Below, piece by piece: positions 25,064 to 33,605 of a DNA stretch of 64,000 bases. The notes below the pieces were generated by a model. That model saw only the letters and a list, made by a program, of their open reading frames with translations, had not been told where the DNA came from and did not search any database. Position numbers and translations under genes: made by a program. The stretch's first letter is position 1. The number at the start of each line of letters is the position of its first letter. The stretch is taken from positions 1 through 64,000 of the forward strand of contig NZ_BONW01000004.1 of the NCBI RefSeq assembly GCF_016862915.1, read 5' to 3'. Origin of the DNA: Plantactinospora endophytica (GTDB lineage Bacteria; Actinomycetota; Actinomycetes; Mycobacteriales; Micromonosporaceae).

Positions 25064-27208
25064 GTGAGTGAGGTGGCGGTCGCCAGCCTGCGGGAGCTGG
25101 CCGGGCCGGACCTGTACCGGCGCAACGTCTTCCGGATCACCGGCCTGCCGGTGGAGGTGGACCGGCGGACCGCGCGAGCGAGGCAGCAGCAGTTGACGGC
25201 GGCGCTGCGGGTCGGTGCCGACGTGGACTGGCAGGGTTCCTCGGCGACCACCGAGGAGGTGCGCGCCGCCTTCGACGGGGTGTTGGGCGATCCGCGCCGT
25301 CGCCTGGTGCACGAGGTGTTCGCCGTGTGGGGCCCGCCGGGCGGCTGCGAATGTCCGGCGGGGGTGCACTACGACCACGACGCGGCGGTGCGCGCCCACG
25401 CTGCGGCGCTCGACATCGCGCCGGACGACCTGCTGGCCGCGACCATCTCCGGCGCACTGCCGGGCCAGTGGACGGCGGCGGCGACGGCCTGGACGAAGAC
25501 GCTGCGGTCGGCGTCGTTCTGGCGGCACCTGCACCACCGGGTGCAGCGGCTCGACGACAGGCAGCTCGACGCGTCCGCAGTGGACGCGCTGCGGGCGGAA
25601 CTGCCGGTGGCACTGGTACGCCCACTGTTGCGGCTGGCGGCGTCCGCGGCCTATCCGGCGCCGATGCGGAAGAACCTGGGCGAGTGGCCGTTGCCGGCCC
25701 GCGAGCGCGACCGGCTGGTCGAGGAGGCCGCCGAGCCGCTGTACACGGAGCTGGAGTCCACCGTGCGTGACCTGCACACCCGGTTGGACTCCGGCGACGC
25801 CGACGAGATCGTGACCGAGATGCGGGCGCGGGTGAAGCCGCTGCTGGCCCGGCTGGAAGGGTTGGCGCCGCGCGACCAGCACCGCCGTACCGACGCCGCC
25901 CGCGACAGGATCGCGGTGCTGCTCAACAACTGCGCACTGGCCCGGAGCCGGGCCACCGGGGAGGCCAAGGGCCGGGTCAGGAGCTGGCTGACGGAGGCGG
26001 AGAAGCTCGCCTCCGATCCCGAGACCCGGCGTCGGGTCCGGGAGAACCTGCAAGGCTTCGACGAGGCGGACGAGGCGCTCAACCAGCTCCGGTTCACGGT
26101 CGACGAACTGCGGCGCACCCGAGGCCGGTACGAGGCGGCGGCGTTTCTGCGCGGCATCCTCGGCCGGGCCACCGACGAAGCGCTCGCGGCGGCCATCCGG
26201 GAGATGCTCGCCGACCTGGAGGCCGGTGGGCCGATCTCCTACCGCACACCCCAACGGCCGGTCGGGTACCGCGCCGCGATCAACCTGTCTGCCTGGGAGG
26301 ACCAGATCGAGCGTCGGCGCCGCCGTGTGATCGCGGCCGTCGTCGCCTGCGCGGTCCTGGTCGTGGCGCTCGTGCTGATCTTCAACGCTACGACCGGCTC
26401 GGACGAGGGCCTGGTCGACATCCACCCGGCCGACCACGGCGACGTCTCGCAGGAGATCGTCTGTGTCCGCGACGCCGACGACCTGGACGACGGCGACACG
26501 GCGGTGGTGAAGGTGGCCTGCGGGCAGCGGCACGCCGCCGAGGTGATCGCCTTCCTGGGGTTGCAGAGCTCGGTTCACTCCTGGTCCGGCGCGGACTACG
26601 ACTATCTGGCCGGGCTCGCCCGGTTCAGTTGCGGCGAGCAGGCCATCCACTTCGGACTGTCGTCGGAGCTGTACGCGACCGAGGTGATCCTGCCCGCTCC
26701 GGAGGTGATCACCCGGTCGGAGTCGTCCGCCAACTACGCGACCTGCCTGGTCCGGCGGGTCGACGGCGGGCGGTGGTCGTTCCTGGCGGCCTCCCGGCAG
26801 ACCGGCGCCCAGCTCGCCGTGCAGCGGCCGGTGACCTCCCGGAAGGGCCGGGACCACAACGCGCCGAGCGGCTACTGCGTGGAACTTCGGCAGCAGCCCG
26901 ACGGTGCGGACAACCTGTGGCCGATCGTGCGCTGTAGCGGCGCCCACTGGGCCGAAGTCCTCGGCTACCGGGACCTGGCCTGGCCGCCGCCCGGGACACA
27001 GCCGTACGGCGAAGCGGCCCGGACGCGGCTCACGGAGGAGGCCGGCCGCGCCTGCCGGCAACTGGCGACCGAGCTGGGAGTGTCCGACAGGTTCTCGGTC
27101 TCGCCGATCCTGCCCGAATGGTGGACCGAGCAGAGTCAGCAGCGGATGTACGCGGCCTGCGTGGCGCATCGCACGGACCACCAGCCGTTCGACGGGCGAG
27201 CCCGGTAG
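25064..27208 (+). CDS. Large single-pass membrane protein with J-like N-terminus and septum-formation-like exterior
   Basis: The 714-residue protein starts at GTG 25064 after GGGGAG. Residues 15-110 (YRRNVFRITGLPVEVDRRT, then DPRRRLVHEVFAVW) resemble compact J-domain-like modules found in Hsp70-linked proteins, but no HPD motif is visible. A long helical middle region follows, then one membrane helix (about 423-443). The exterior part has four to six cysteines in a pattern (VCVRD, ACGQRHAAEV, FSCGEQ, TCLVRR, CSGAHWAEV, ACRQLA, AACVAH) that recalls septum-formation (DUF4190-linked) domains. It leads the Hsp70 operon. The function is inferred to be recruiting the chaperone machinery to the membrane. 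Confidence 0.65.
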   Translation: MSEVAVASLRELAGPDLYRRNVFRITGLPVEVDRRTARARQQQLTAALRVGADVDWQGSSATTEEVRAAFDGVLGDPRRRLVHEVFAVWGPPGGCECPAGVHYDHDAAVRAHAAALDIAPDDLLAATISGALPGQWTAAATAWTKTLRSASFWRHLHHRVQRLDDRQLDASAVDALRAELPVALVRPLLRLAASAAYPAPMRKNLGEWPLPARERDRLVEEAAEPLYTELESTVRDLHTRLDSGDADEIVTEMRARVKPLLARLEGLAPRDQHRRTDAARDRIAVLLNNCALARSRATGEAKGRVRSWLTEAEKLASDPETRRRVRENLQGFDEADEALNQLRFTVDELRRTRGRYEAAAFLRGILGRATDEALAAAIREMLADLEAGGPISYRTPQRPVGYRAAINLSAWEDQIERRRRRVIAAVVACAVLVVALVLIFNATTGSDEGLVDIHPADHGDVSQEIVCVRDADDLDDGDTAVVKVACGQRHAAEVIAFLGLQSSVHSWSGADYDYLAGLARFSCGEQAIHFGLSSELYATEVILPAPEVITRSESSANYATCLVRRVDGGRWSFLAASRQTGAQLAVQRPVTSRKGRDHNAPSGYCVELRQQPDGADNLWPIVRCSGAHWAEVLGYRDLAWPPPGTQPYGEAARTRLTEEAGRACRQLATELGVSDRFSVSPILPEWWTEQSQQRMYAACVAHRTDHQPFDGRAR

Positions 27209-27240
27209 CCCGGCAGATGGTGCCAGCCAAGGAGTTGACG

Positions 27241-28023
27241 GTGGGCGAGCAGACGCGGACAGGTGGGAGCGTGACGTTGCGGATCACCTCGCCCGAGGGA
27301 AGGGTCCGGGGCGTCGAGCTGACCGACGGGCCGGTCACGGTCGGGCGTACCGCGCCGGACCACGCGCCGCACGTGGCGCTGGAGCCGGACCCGCAGCGCT
27401 GGATCGGTCGGCTGCACTGCACACTGGACCTGCGCGACGGCGGCTGGACGGTCACCGACAACGCGAGCGTCAACGGCACGCTGCTGCGCTGCCTGGACGG
27501 GCGCACCGAACGCCTGGTGGGCAGCCGCCGCCTGCGGCACGGCGACGCACTGCTGGTCCTCGGCGACATGTCCCCGGACGGCGAGCCGCTGTACTGGGAA
27601 CTGACGCTGCTCGACCCGCACACCACCCAGGCCGCGCCGTTCGAGCCGCCGCCGACGGTACCGGCGCGCGGGCCCTACCTGCGGTACGACTGGGTGGCCG
27701 CGCGGGCGTACCGGAGCGACGAGAACGGTGAGACCCCGGTCGGCGGGCTGCGGCCACAGGGCCACCAGTTGTTGCGGTACATGGTGGGCCGGAGCAGCGC
27801 CGGAGCCGCCGTCGCGTGCGATCACGAGGAACTCGTCGCCGCGCTCTGGGGTCCGCACGAGGAGTGGCCGCCCGGCCGCGCCTACACCCGGGCCGACCTG
27901 GCCGGCGTCGTACGCGCGGTGCGTCGCGCCATCGAGGTGGATCCGTCCGCGCCGCGCATCCTGGAGACCATCACCGGCATCGGGTACCGGCTCAACGTCG
28001 CGGATCCCGGGGAAGCGCCGTGA
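27241..28023 (+). CDS. FHA domain fused to a winged-helix DNA-binding domain
   Basis: The 260-residue protein has an N-terminal FHA domain (about residues 10-115). Features include the VTVGR strand, IGRLHCTLDLRDGGWTVTD, the NASVNGTLL pThr-binding loop and a late DALLVLGD. After a Pro-rich linker a winged helix follows (about 165-255), ending ILETITGIGYRLNV as in OmpR-type output domains. FHA domains bind phosphothreonine, so the protein could convert a signal from the kinase encoded next to it directly into promoter binding. The GTG at 27241 has AAGGAG eight bases upstream; ATG 27217 is possible. Its end overlaps the kinase start. Confidence 0.85.
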   Translation: MGEQTRTGGSVTLRITSPEGRVRGVELTDGPVTVGRTAPDHAPHVALEPDPQRWIGRLHCTLDLRDGGWTVTDNASVNGTLLRCLDGRTERLVGSRRLRHGDALLVLGDMSPDGEPLYWELTLLDPHTTQAAPFEPPPTVPARGPYLRYDWVAARAYRSDENGETPVGGLRPQGHQLLRYMVGRSSAGAAVACDHEELVAALWGPHEEWPPGRAYTRADLAGVVRAVRRAIEVDPSAPRILETITGIGYRLNVADPGEAP

Positions 28024-29066
28024 GCATGTTGGAGAGCGGTGACCGCATCACCGAGACGCTGGTGGTGGACCGGTTGCTCGGCGAGGGCGCGTTCGCCGAG
28101 GTGCACCGGGTCCGCCACGAGTACCTCGGCTGGCAGGCCATGAAGGTCTTCAAGCGGGTGGCCTCCCTCGACGAGACGCGGACCCTGCTGGAGGAGGCCC
28201 GACTCCTCTCCACGTTGGGCCACCCGAACATCGTGCGCCTCTTCGACGCCGGCACGGTCCGTACGTCGCAGGGCGTCCGTGGCTTCTTCACCATGGAGTA
28301 CGTGGCCGGCGGCAGCCTCGAACGGCTGATCCGCGCCCACGCACCCACCATGCCGGTGGGGTTGGCGGTCGAGGCGGCCGAACAGATCGCCGCCGGGCTG
28401 ACCGCCGCCCACGAGCAGGACCCGCCGATCCTGCACCGCGACCTGACCCTGGCGAACATCCTCGTCGGGTACGACGGCAGCGCCCTGCGGGTCCGGGTCA
28501 GCGACTTCGGGCTCGCCAAGCGCGCCGACCCGTTCACGATGCTGGCCAGCGCCCAGGGCACGTTCGCCTTCATGGCACCGGAGGTGCTGCGCCGCGAGGG
28601 GTACTCGCGGGCCAGCGACGTGTGGTCGGTGGGCACGATCGTGTACCTGCTGCTGACCGGCCGCCTGCCCTACGACGACGGTGCACCGCTGTCGTCGTAC
28701 TCGCCGGGCCGGTTCGCGCGGGCACCGCTGCCACCGAGCCGGTACCACCCGGAGGTGGACCCGGAGCTGGACCGGATCGTGCTGTCCACCCTGGAGGTCG
28801 ACCCGGCGGGCCGGCCTGCCTCCGCCGGTGTGCTGGCCGCCGAACTGCGCGGCCGGCGGCTCGGCGGCGGTTCCGCCCGCGACCAGGGCGGGCCGCCGCA
28901 CGCCCGGGCTCTCCGGCTCGTCTCGGAGTCGCTGGCGCTGGCCCGGCACGCCGGCCAACTCGACCGCGCGGCGAAGCTGCTGGCGGAGGCGATCGAGCTG
29001 GCACCGGAGCTGCGCGCCCGCTACCAGCCCAAGTTGGCCCTGTGGCGACGAGGAGTGACGATGTGA
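28020..29066 (+). CDS. Ser/Thr protein kinase (Hanks type), soluble
   Basis: The 348-residue kinase has the Gly-loop LLGEGAFAEVHRV, catalytic Lys in WQAMKVFKR, the catalytic loop HRDLTLANIL, DFGLAK and the APE motif MAPEV. The catalytic loop has LTLAN where most family members have LKPxN. A C-terminal TPR-like helix pair (about 290-340: LRLVSESLALARHAGQLDRA) replaces the usual membrane helix and sensor domain, so it is cytoplasmic. Start GTG 28020 overlaps the FHA gene stop by 4 bases (GTGA); ATG 28026 is also possible. It likely phosphorylates the FHA-winged-helix protein or chaperone components. Confidence 0.93.
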   Translation: MSMLESGDRITETLVVDRLLGEGAFAEVHRVRHEYLGWQAMKVFKRVASLDETRTLLEEARLLSTLGHPNIVRLFDAGTVRTSQGVRGFFTMEYVAGGSLERLIRAHAPTMPVGLAVEAAEQIAAGLTAAHEQDPPILHRDLTLANILVGYDGSALRVRVSDFGLAKRADPFTMLASAQGTFAFMAPEVLRREGYSRASDVWSVGTIVYLLLTGRLPYDDGAPLSSYSPGRFARAPLPPSRYHPEVDPELDRIVLSTLEVDPAGRPASAGVLAAELRGRRLGGGSARDQGGPPHARALRLVSESLALARHAGQLDRAAKLLAEAIELAPELRARYQPKLALWRRGVTM

Positions 29067-29587
29067 GAGGGATGGAACGGTTGCGCGAGGAGCTTCGTCA
29101 GCGCCGACACCATCGGGAGTTCCGGATCGCGCCACCGATCTGGACGGACGCGCAGCGGGCTCACCTGGCGGAGCTGCTGGCTGCGGTCCGGGACGCGAAG
29201 CCGGTCGAGCAGCAGCCGCCGCCCGAGGCGCCGGACGAGGCGGCACTCGCGACGGCCGCCACGAACCTGTGGCGGGCCCAACGGAAGCTCGGTTCGGCGG
29301 GCGGACAACCCTCGCCCCGCGACCGCCAGGCCAGCAGATATCTGCGTACGTGCAGCGAGGCGCTGGCCGGCGCCGGCCTGGTGGTGCAGGAACACGACGG
29401 CGACGTCTTCGACTCGGGACGTGAACTCGAAGTCCTGGTGTACCAGGAGAACCCCGCCCTGACCGCCGAGGTCGTCATCGAGACCGTACGCCCGTCGGTC
29501 TACCTGCACGGCCGCCTCGTCCAGATGGGACAGGTCATCGTCGGCACCCCGGCTCAGCCCGTTGACGGAAGGAACGAGCATGCGTGA
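29063..29587 (+). CDS. GrpE-like nucleotide exchange factor candidate
   Basis: The 174-residue protein starts at GTG 29063, overlapping the kinase stop by 4 bases. It is helical at its N-terminus. The C-terminal stretch (AEVVIETVRPSVYLHGRLVQ, then GQVIVGTPA) fits the GrpE beta-domain pattern VVEVLxxGYxLxxRVLRxAxVxV, although the tyrosine position and the Arg-Pro pair have diverged. The middle includes a conserved-looking SRYLRTCSEALAGAGLVVQEHDG segment. Placed directly before an Hsp70 gene, it may be the nucleotide exchange partner. The assignment is inference from weak similarity and position. Confidence 0.6.
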   Translation: MRGMERLREELRQRRHHREFRIAPPIWTDAQRAHLAELLAAVRDAKPVEQQPPPEAPDEAALATAATNLWRAQRKLGSAGGQPSPRDRQASRYLRTCSEALAGAGLVVQEHDGDVFDSGRELEVLVYQENPALTAEVVIETVRPSVYLHGRLVQMGQVIVGTPAQPVDGRNEHA

Positions 29588-32066
29588 CACCATCGACTTC
29601 GGCATCGACCTGGGCACCACCAACAGCGCGATCGCGGTGGTGGAGGAGGACGGCGGCGCCACCGTCATCAAGAACAACGACGGCTGGGACATCACGCCCT
29701 CGGCGGTGTGGATCCCGAAGCCCGGCGTGGTGCACGTCGGACGGCGGGCGCGCGAGCGGGTGCAGATCGACCCGGACAACGCGGTCGCCGAGTTCAAGCT
29801 GGAGATGGGACTCGCGGACGTCAGCAAGCGGTTCGTCAAGGCGGGTACGACGCTGACGCCGCCGCAGCTCTCCGCCGAGGTGCTCAGGTCGCTGCGGGCG
29901 GACGCCGCGCACCACAGCGGCAGCCCACCGGCGGCGGCGGTCATCACCGTACCGGCCGCCTTCTCGCTCAACCAGAACAAGGCCACCCTGGAGGCCGCCG
30001 TCCAGGCCGGGCTCAGCGCCGCCTGCCCGCTCGTCCAGGAACCCACCGCAGCGGCTTTCGCGTACGGCTTCCACGACGCGGACGACCGGGCGTACTGGAT
30101 GGTGTTCGACTTCGGCGGCGGCACGTTCGACGCGGCGGTGGTGAGCAAGCGGGACGGCGACCTGCGGGTGCTGAACCACGCCGGCGACCCGTACCTGGGC
30201 GGCAAGCTCATCGACTGGGCGGTCGTGGAGCGGATCCTGGCCCCCGCCGCCGCAGCCGAGTTCGGCCTCGCCGACTTCCGCCGCGACAACCCGGCCTGGC
30301 GGGTGAACTTCGCCAAGCTGAAGTGGCTCGCCGAGGAGGGCAAGATGCAGCTCTCCCGCCGGGACGCGATCGAGCTGACGACGGAGTTGACGGTCAGCGG
30401 CGGTGACACCGAGACGTTCGAGTACACGCTCCGGCGGGACGAACTCGACCGGGTCGCCGAGCCGTTCTACGCACGGGCGATGAACCTGTGCCGCACCGCC
30501 CTCGCCGAGGGCGGGCTGAACGCGGGCGACATCGACCGGCTGCTGCTGGTCGGCGGCACCACTCTCGCGCCCGGTCTGCGGGAGCGTCTTGCCGACAGCC
30601 GCGACGGCCTCGGCATCGCGCTCGACACCAGCCTTGACCCGACGACCGTGGTCGCCCGTGGTGCCGCCATCTTCGCCAGTACCGTCCGGCGCCCGGATCC
30701 GCCGTCGTTCCAACCGGCCGTCGGCGAGTTCGCACTGCAACTCGCGTACGAGCCGAGTGTCACGACCACCACGCCGGTGGTCGCGGGCAAACTCCACGCC
30801 GCCGCACCGGTGGACTGGACCGGGTACGCCGTGACGCTCGGCAACCCGGACGGACAGCCGCCGTTCCGCACCGGCCGGGTCGCGCTGAACGCCGAGGGCG
30901 CCTTCCTGACCGAGGTCGCCGTCGATCCGCACCGGACGTCGCGGTTCACGGTGGAACTCACCGACGCGTCCGGTGCGCCGCAGAAGGTGTCGCCCGACTC
31001 GCTGTCGATCACGCACCGGGAGGTCGAGTTCGGTGGTGCCCGGCTGACCCACTCGCTCGGCATCCAGCTCGCCGACCGCGCGTTCGCGCCGCTGCTCCGC
31101 AAGGGCGCGACCCTGCCGACCCGGGCGCGCGAGGTGTTCCGTACCGCCGCCGCGCTGCGCCGCTCGGACGCCGAGGCCGTGGTCCGTATCCCGGTGGTGC
31201 AGGGGGAGCGGGACCGCGCCGACCGCAACCGGCTGGTCGGCACGCTGGAGATCCGCCCGCTCGACGTGCGGATCGACCTGCCCGCCGGTACCGAGGTCGA
31301 GGTGACGTTCGAGGTGGACGCCTCCAACCTGGTCACCGTGGTCGCCGACGTGCCGCTGATCCAGGCCCAGTTCGAGGCGGAGATCAACCTCGACGACGTC
31401 CGCACGCCGCAGGCGGACGAACTGGCGACCGCGCTCGCCGAGGCCGAGCAGCGGATGGCCGCGCTGCACGAGTCGCGTGCGTCGGACGTACCGCAGGTGC
31501 GTGAGCGGCTGCAGCGGCTCGACGACGAAGGCACTCTGACCACCGCGCGGGAGCAGGTCCGGGCCGCCGCCGTGGACGCGGGCGCGGCGGCCACCGCCGA
31601 GGACCGGCTGCGCGAGGTGCAGGCGCAGCTCGACGACATCGAGGAGGCGGCCGACCAACCGGCACTGGTACGGGAGCTGCGCGACCTGCTCGCCGAGGCC
31701 GGTCGTCTGGTGTCCGAGGCGGGTCACCCCGCCGACCGGACGACGCTCGCCGATCTCGGGCAGCGTGCCGACGAGGCGATCGGAAGCGGCAGCTCGGCGC
31801 GGATCAGGGCGGAGACCGAACGGGTCACCGAGTTCCTGATCGAGCTCGAACGGCGACAGCCCGGCTGGTCGGTACGCCTGTTCTATGCGCTCTGCGAGCA
31901 GCAGGGCCGGATGCAGCCGTCCGGGGAGGCCCGGACGCTCGTCCGGAACGGCAAGGAGGCCCTGGCGGCCGGCGACGAACGCGCGCTCGACGCGGTCAAC
32001 GCCCGGCTCGTCCGGCTGCTGCCGCGCGAGGAGCAGCCGAAGATCATCGGGCTGGTCGGCCGGTGA
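29580..32066 (+). CDS. Divergent Hsp70 (DnaK-like) chaperone with long coiled-coil tail
   Basis: The 828-residue protein has a complete Hsp70 ATPase domain (about residues 1-365): FGIDLGTTNSAIAVVE (phosphate 1), FDFGGGTFDAAVV (phosphate 2) and LLLVGGTTLAPGL (adenosine). The substrate-binding part (about 380-600) diverges from DnaK; a second beta region and an extended helical C-terminus (about 600-828, with VRERLQRLDDEG and EDRLREVQAQLDDIEEAAD) make it 200 residues longer than housekeeping DnaK. It has no EEVD-like tail. The ATG 29580 overlaps the GrpE-like gene by 8 bases. This is a specialised Hsp70, probably serving the membrane or signalling partners of its operon. Confidence 0.92.
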   Translation: MRDTIDFGIDLGTTNSAIAVVEEDGGATVIKNNDGWDITPSAVWIPKPGVVHVGRRARERVQIDPDNAVAEFKLEMGLADVSKRFVKAGTTLTPPQLSAEVLRSLRADAAHHSGSPPAAAVITVPAAFSLNQNKATLEAAVQAGLSAACPLVQEPTAAAFAYGFHDADDRAYWMVFDFGGGTFDAAVVSKRDGDLRVLNHAGDPYLGGKLIDWAVVERILAPAAAAEFGLADFRRDNPAWRVNFAKLKWLAEEGKMQLSRRDAIELTTELTVSGGDTETFEYTLRRDELDRVAEPFYARAMNLCRTALAEGGLNAGDIDRLLLVGGTTLAPGLRERLADSRDGLGIALDTSLDPTTVVARGAAIFASTVRRPDPPSFQPAVGEFALQLAYEPSVTTTTPVVAGKLHAAAPVDWTGYAVTLGNPDGQPPFRTGRVALNAEGAFLTEVAVDPHRTSRFTVELTDASGAPQKVSPDSLSITHREVEFGGARLTHSLGIQLADRAFAPLLRKGATLPTRAREVFRTAAALRRSDAEAVVRIPVVQGERDRADRNRLVGTLEIRPLDVRIDLPAGTEVEVTFEVDASNLVTVVADVPLIQAQFEAEINLDDVRTPQADELATALAEAEQRMAALHESRASDVPQVRERLQRLDDEGTLTTAREQVRAAAVDAGAAATAEDRLREVQAQLDDIEEAADQPALVRELRDLLAEAGRLVSEAGHPADRTTLADLGQRADEAIGSGSSARIRAETERVTEFLIELERRQPGWSVRLFYALCEQQGRMQPSGEARTLVRNGKEALAAGDERALDAVNARLVRLLPREEQPKIIGLVGR

Positions 32067-32983
32067 CCGCGCCGGCCCTGGGTACCGACCTGGCGGTGAG
32101 CCGGGCGACGGCCGCCGCCCGCCGAGGCGACCTGGACGGCGCCGCCCGGACCCTCGACGCGGTGGACAGCGCGGAGCCGGCCACGCTCGACCTGCTCGCC
32201 CGGATCCGTGCCCAACAGGGACGCTGGCGGGAAGCGGACGAGTGCTGGGCGGCGGTCCAGGCAATCGACCCGGGCCACGAGGGCGCCGCCGCCGGCCGCC
32301 GGGCGGTCGCCGCCATCCTCGCCGGTGAACGGCGCCCGCGCCCGGTCCCGCCGCCGGTGCGCCTCGCAGCGGCCGGAGCGGCGGTGGCGATCGCGGTCGC
32401 CGCCGGTACCGTGATCGTGCTCCCGTCGTTGTCGGCCTCGCCGCCCGCGAAGCCCGCCGCCTCCGTGGCCACCGAGGCACCGGACAGCGCGGCCCTGGCC
32501 GCGGAGCGGCGCCGCGCAGCGGAGCTGGCGGGCCGGCTCGCGCAGATGGAGGCGGACCGCACGCTAGCCGCCCAGGCGTTGGCCGCCCGGCTCGACGCCA
32601 TCGCCCGCGCCGTCACGCTGCCCGGTGTCGTGGTGAAGCGCCGGCCGGACACGGTGCAGGTCTTCTTCCGGAAGGGCCTGTTCAGCCGCGACGCCCGGCT
32701 GACCGGGAACGGCGCCCAGGTGCTCGCCGCCGTCGGCCGCCGCCTGCCCGCTCTCGACGTGACCGTCACCGTGGTCGGGCACAGCGTGCCGGTGCCGGGC
32801 GGGCTGACCAGCGGCGGCTCGGGTACGGCGCTGACCCGGGCCCGGGTCACGGCGCGGGAGCTGGCCGAGGCGGGCGACCTGCCGCTGACCGCGTTCACCC
32901 TGCGCTCCGCCGACCAGTCCCAGGGCCCGTTCCGCGAACCGGCCCGCAACCGCACCGCGAGCCTCGTCCTCACGCCCGCGTGA
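32063..32983 (+). CDS. TPR-like/TM/OmpA-like envelope protein
   Basis: The 306-residue protein begins at GTG 32063, overlapping the Hsp70 stop by 4 bases. Residues 10-85 form TPR-like helix pairs (RRGDLDGAARTLDAVD, QQGRWREADECWAAV). A membrane helix lies at about 100-122, followed by an Ala-rich coiled coil and a C-terminal domain (about 190-306) with the OmpA-like pattern GLFSRDARLTGNGAQVLAAV, VVGHSVP and a late NRTASLVL. The OmpA-like domain would bind peptidoglycan outside, and the TPR part would face the cytoplasmic Hsp70. It is the last gene of the operon; weak hairpins follow. Confidence 0.82.
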   Translation: MTAPALGTDLAVSRATAAARRGDLDGAARTLDAVDSAEPATLDLLARIRAQQGRWREADECWAAVQAIDPGHEGAAAGRRAVAAILAGERRPRPVPPPVRLAAAGAAVAIAVAAGTVIVLPSLSASPPAKPAASVATEAPDSAALAAERRRAAELAGRLAQMEADRTLAAQALAARLDAIARAVTLPGVVVKRRPDTVQVFFRKGLFSRDARLTGNGAQVLAAVGRRLPALDVTVTVVGHSVPVPGGLTSGGSGTALTRARVTARELAEAGDLPLTAFTLRSADQSQGPFREPARNRTASLVLTPA

Positions 32984-33605
32984 TCAGGGACATCCTTCGA
33001 GTGTCGCAGTGGGCGGGCGTCTCGCCCGTCCGCTGTTGACGCTCCCTTGAGGAGGGTGAAGGCGACCCTCCCTGGTACGGAAATTCGACGATCTTGCCAG
33101 TGGGTATCGGCGGCCCCGGGAGCCGGGCATTGGAGTACCGCGAACCGCTCCGTCGCATGACTCGGGACGGGTGGATTTCGCCGCCGTACGCATCTCGATG
33201 ATCTTCAGGATCGGCCACGTCCATCCCCGCTACCACCAGCGAAGGCGTACCCACATCGGCCTTCTCGAACCCGCAACACAGCGCGATCGCGTCGCAGCGA
33301 TGCGTACGAATCACTTGAGGAACAATGGCCGCATCGGTTAACATCACTGTAGCAAGCGCTTCCCCCTAGTGCGCTTGAGCCTGATGTGCCATCGATGCGC
33401 GTCACGGGGGTTTGCGATGGTTAATCTGGTTGTCATGGGCTGTGCTGTGACGCGGAGTGACTACGGGCACATACCGTCATCAAGCCTTCGAGTAGCAGCC
33501 CGAACGGACGAGGTCAAGTATTGACTGGAGAATTGCTTTGGAGTGACCTGGCAGGGCTTTCGGCAATCTCACAGCGAGCGTCCATCGCACCAGGGAGACG
33601 GGGGA
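32984..33605. other. Gene-poor boundary region before the biosynthetic cluster
   Basis: This 620-base stretch is less GC-rich than its surroundings. Two hairpins without T tracts lie near the end of the Hsp70 operon (stem CGGGCG/CGCCCG at 33014-33028 and GGAGGGT/ACCCTCC at 33051-33071) and may end transcription. A minus-strand frame at 32970-33347 has no recognisable motif and overlaps the envelope gene, so I do not call it. The only plus-strand candidate is the small ORF at 33417. The promoter of the biosynthetic cluster should lie in 33360-33600. Confidence 0.6.
33417..33524 (+). CDS. Candidate 35-residue peptide upstream of the biosynthetic cluster
   Basis: An ATG at 33417 with a GGGGG motif six bases upstream opens a 35-codon frame (MVNLVVMGCAVTRSDYGHIP at the start, TDEVKY at the end) that stops 82 bases before the first biosynthetic gene. 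Codon third positions are not strongly G/C-biased, which argues against coding. If real it could be a leader peptide or a scaffold for the LanB/PEARL-like enzyme encoded downstream. No similarity is recognised. Confidence 0.2.
   Translation: MVNLVVMGCAVTRSDYGHIPSSSLRVAARTDEVKY

Noticed and set aside
33014-33071. Two GC-rich hairpins as a possible CRISPR-like or repeat structure
   Set aside because: They are single unrelated hairpins, not repeats; at most weak terminators.
32970-33347. Minus-strand 125-residue frame after the Hsp70 operon
   Set aside because: It overlaps the end of the TPR-OmpA gene, has no domain or start signal, and its codon bias is not coding-like.
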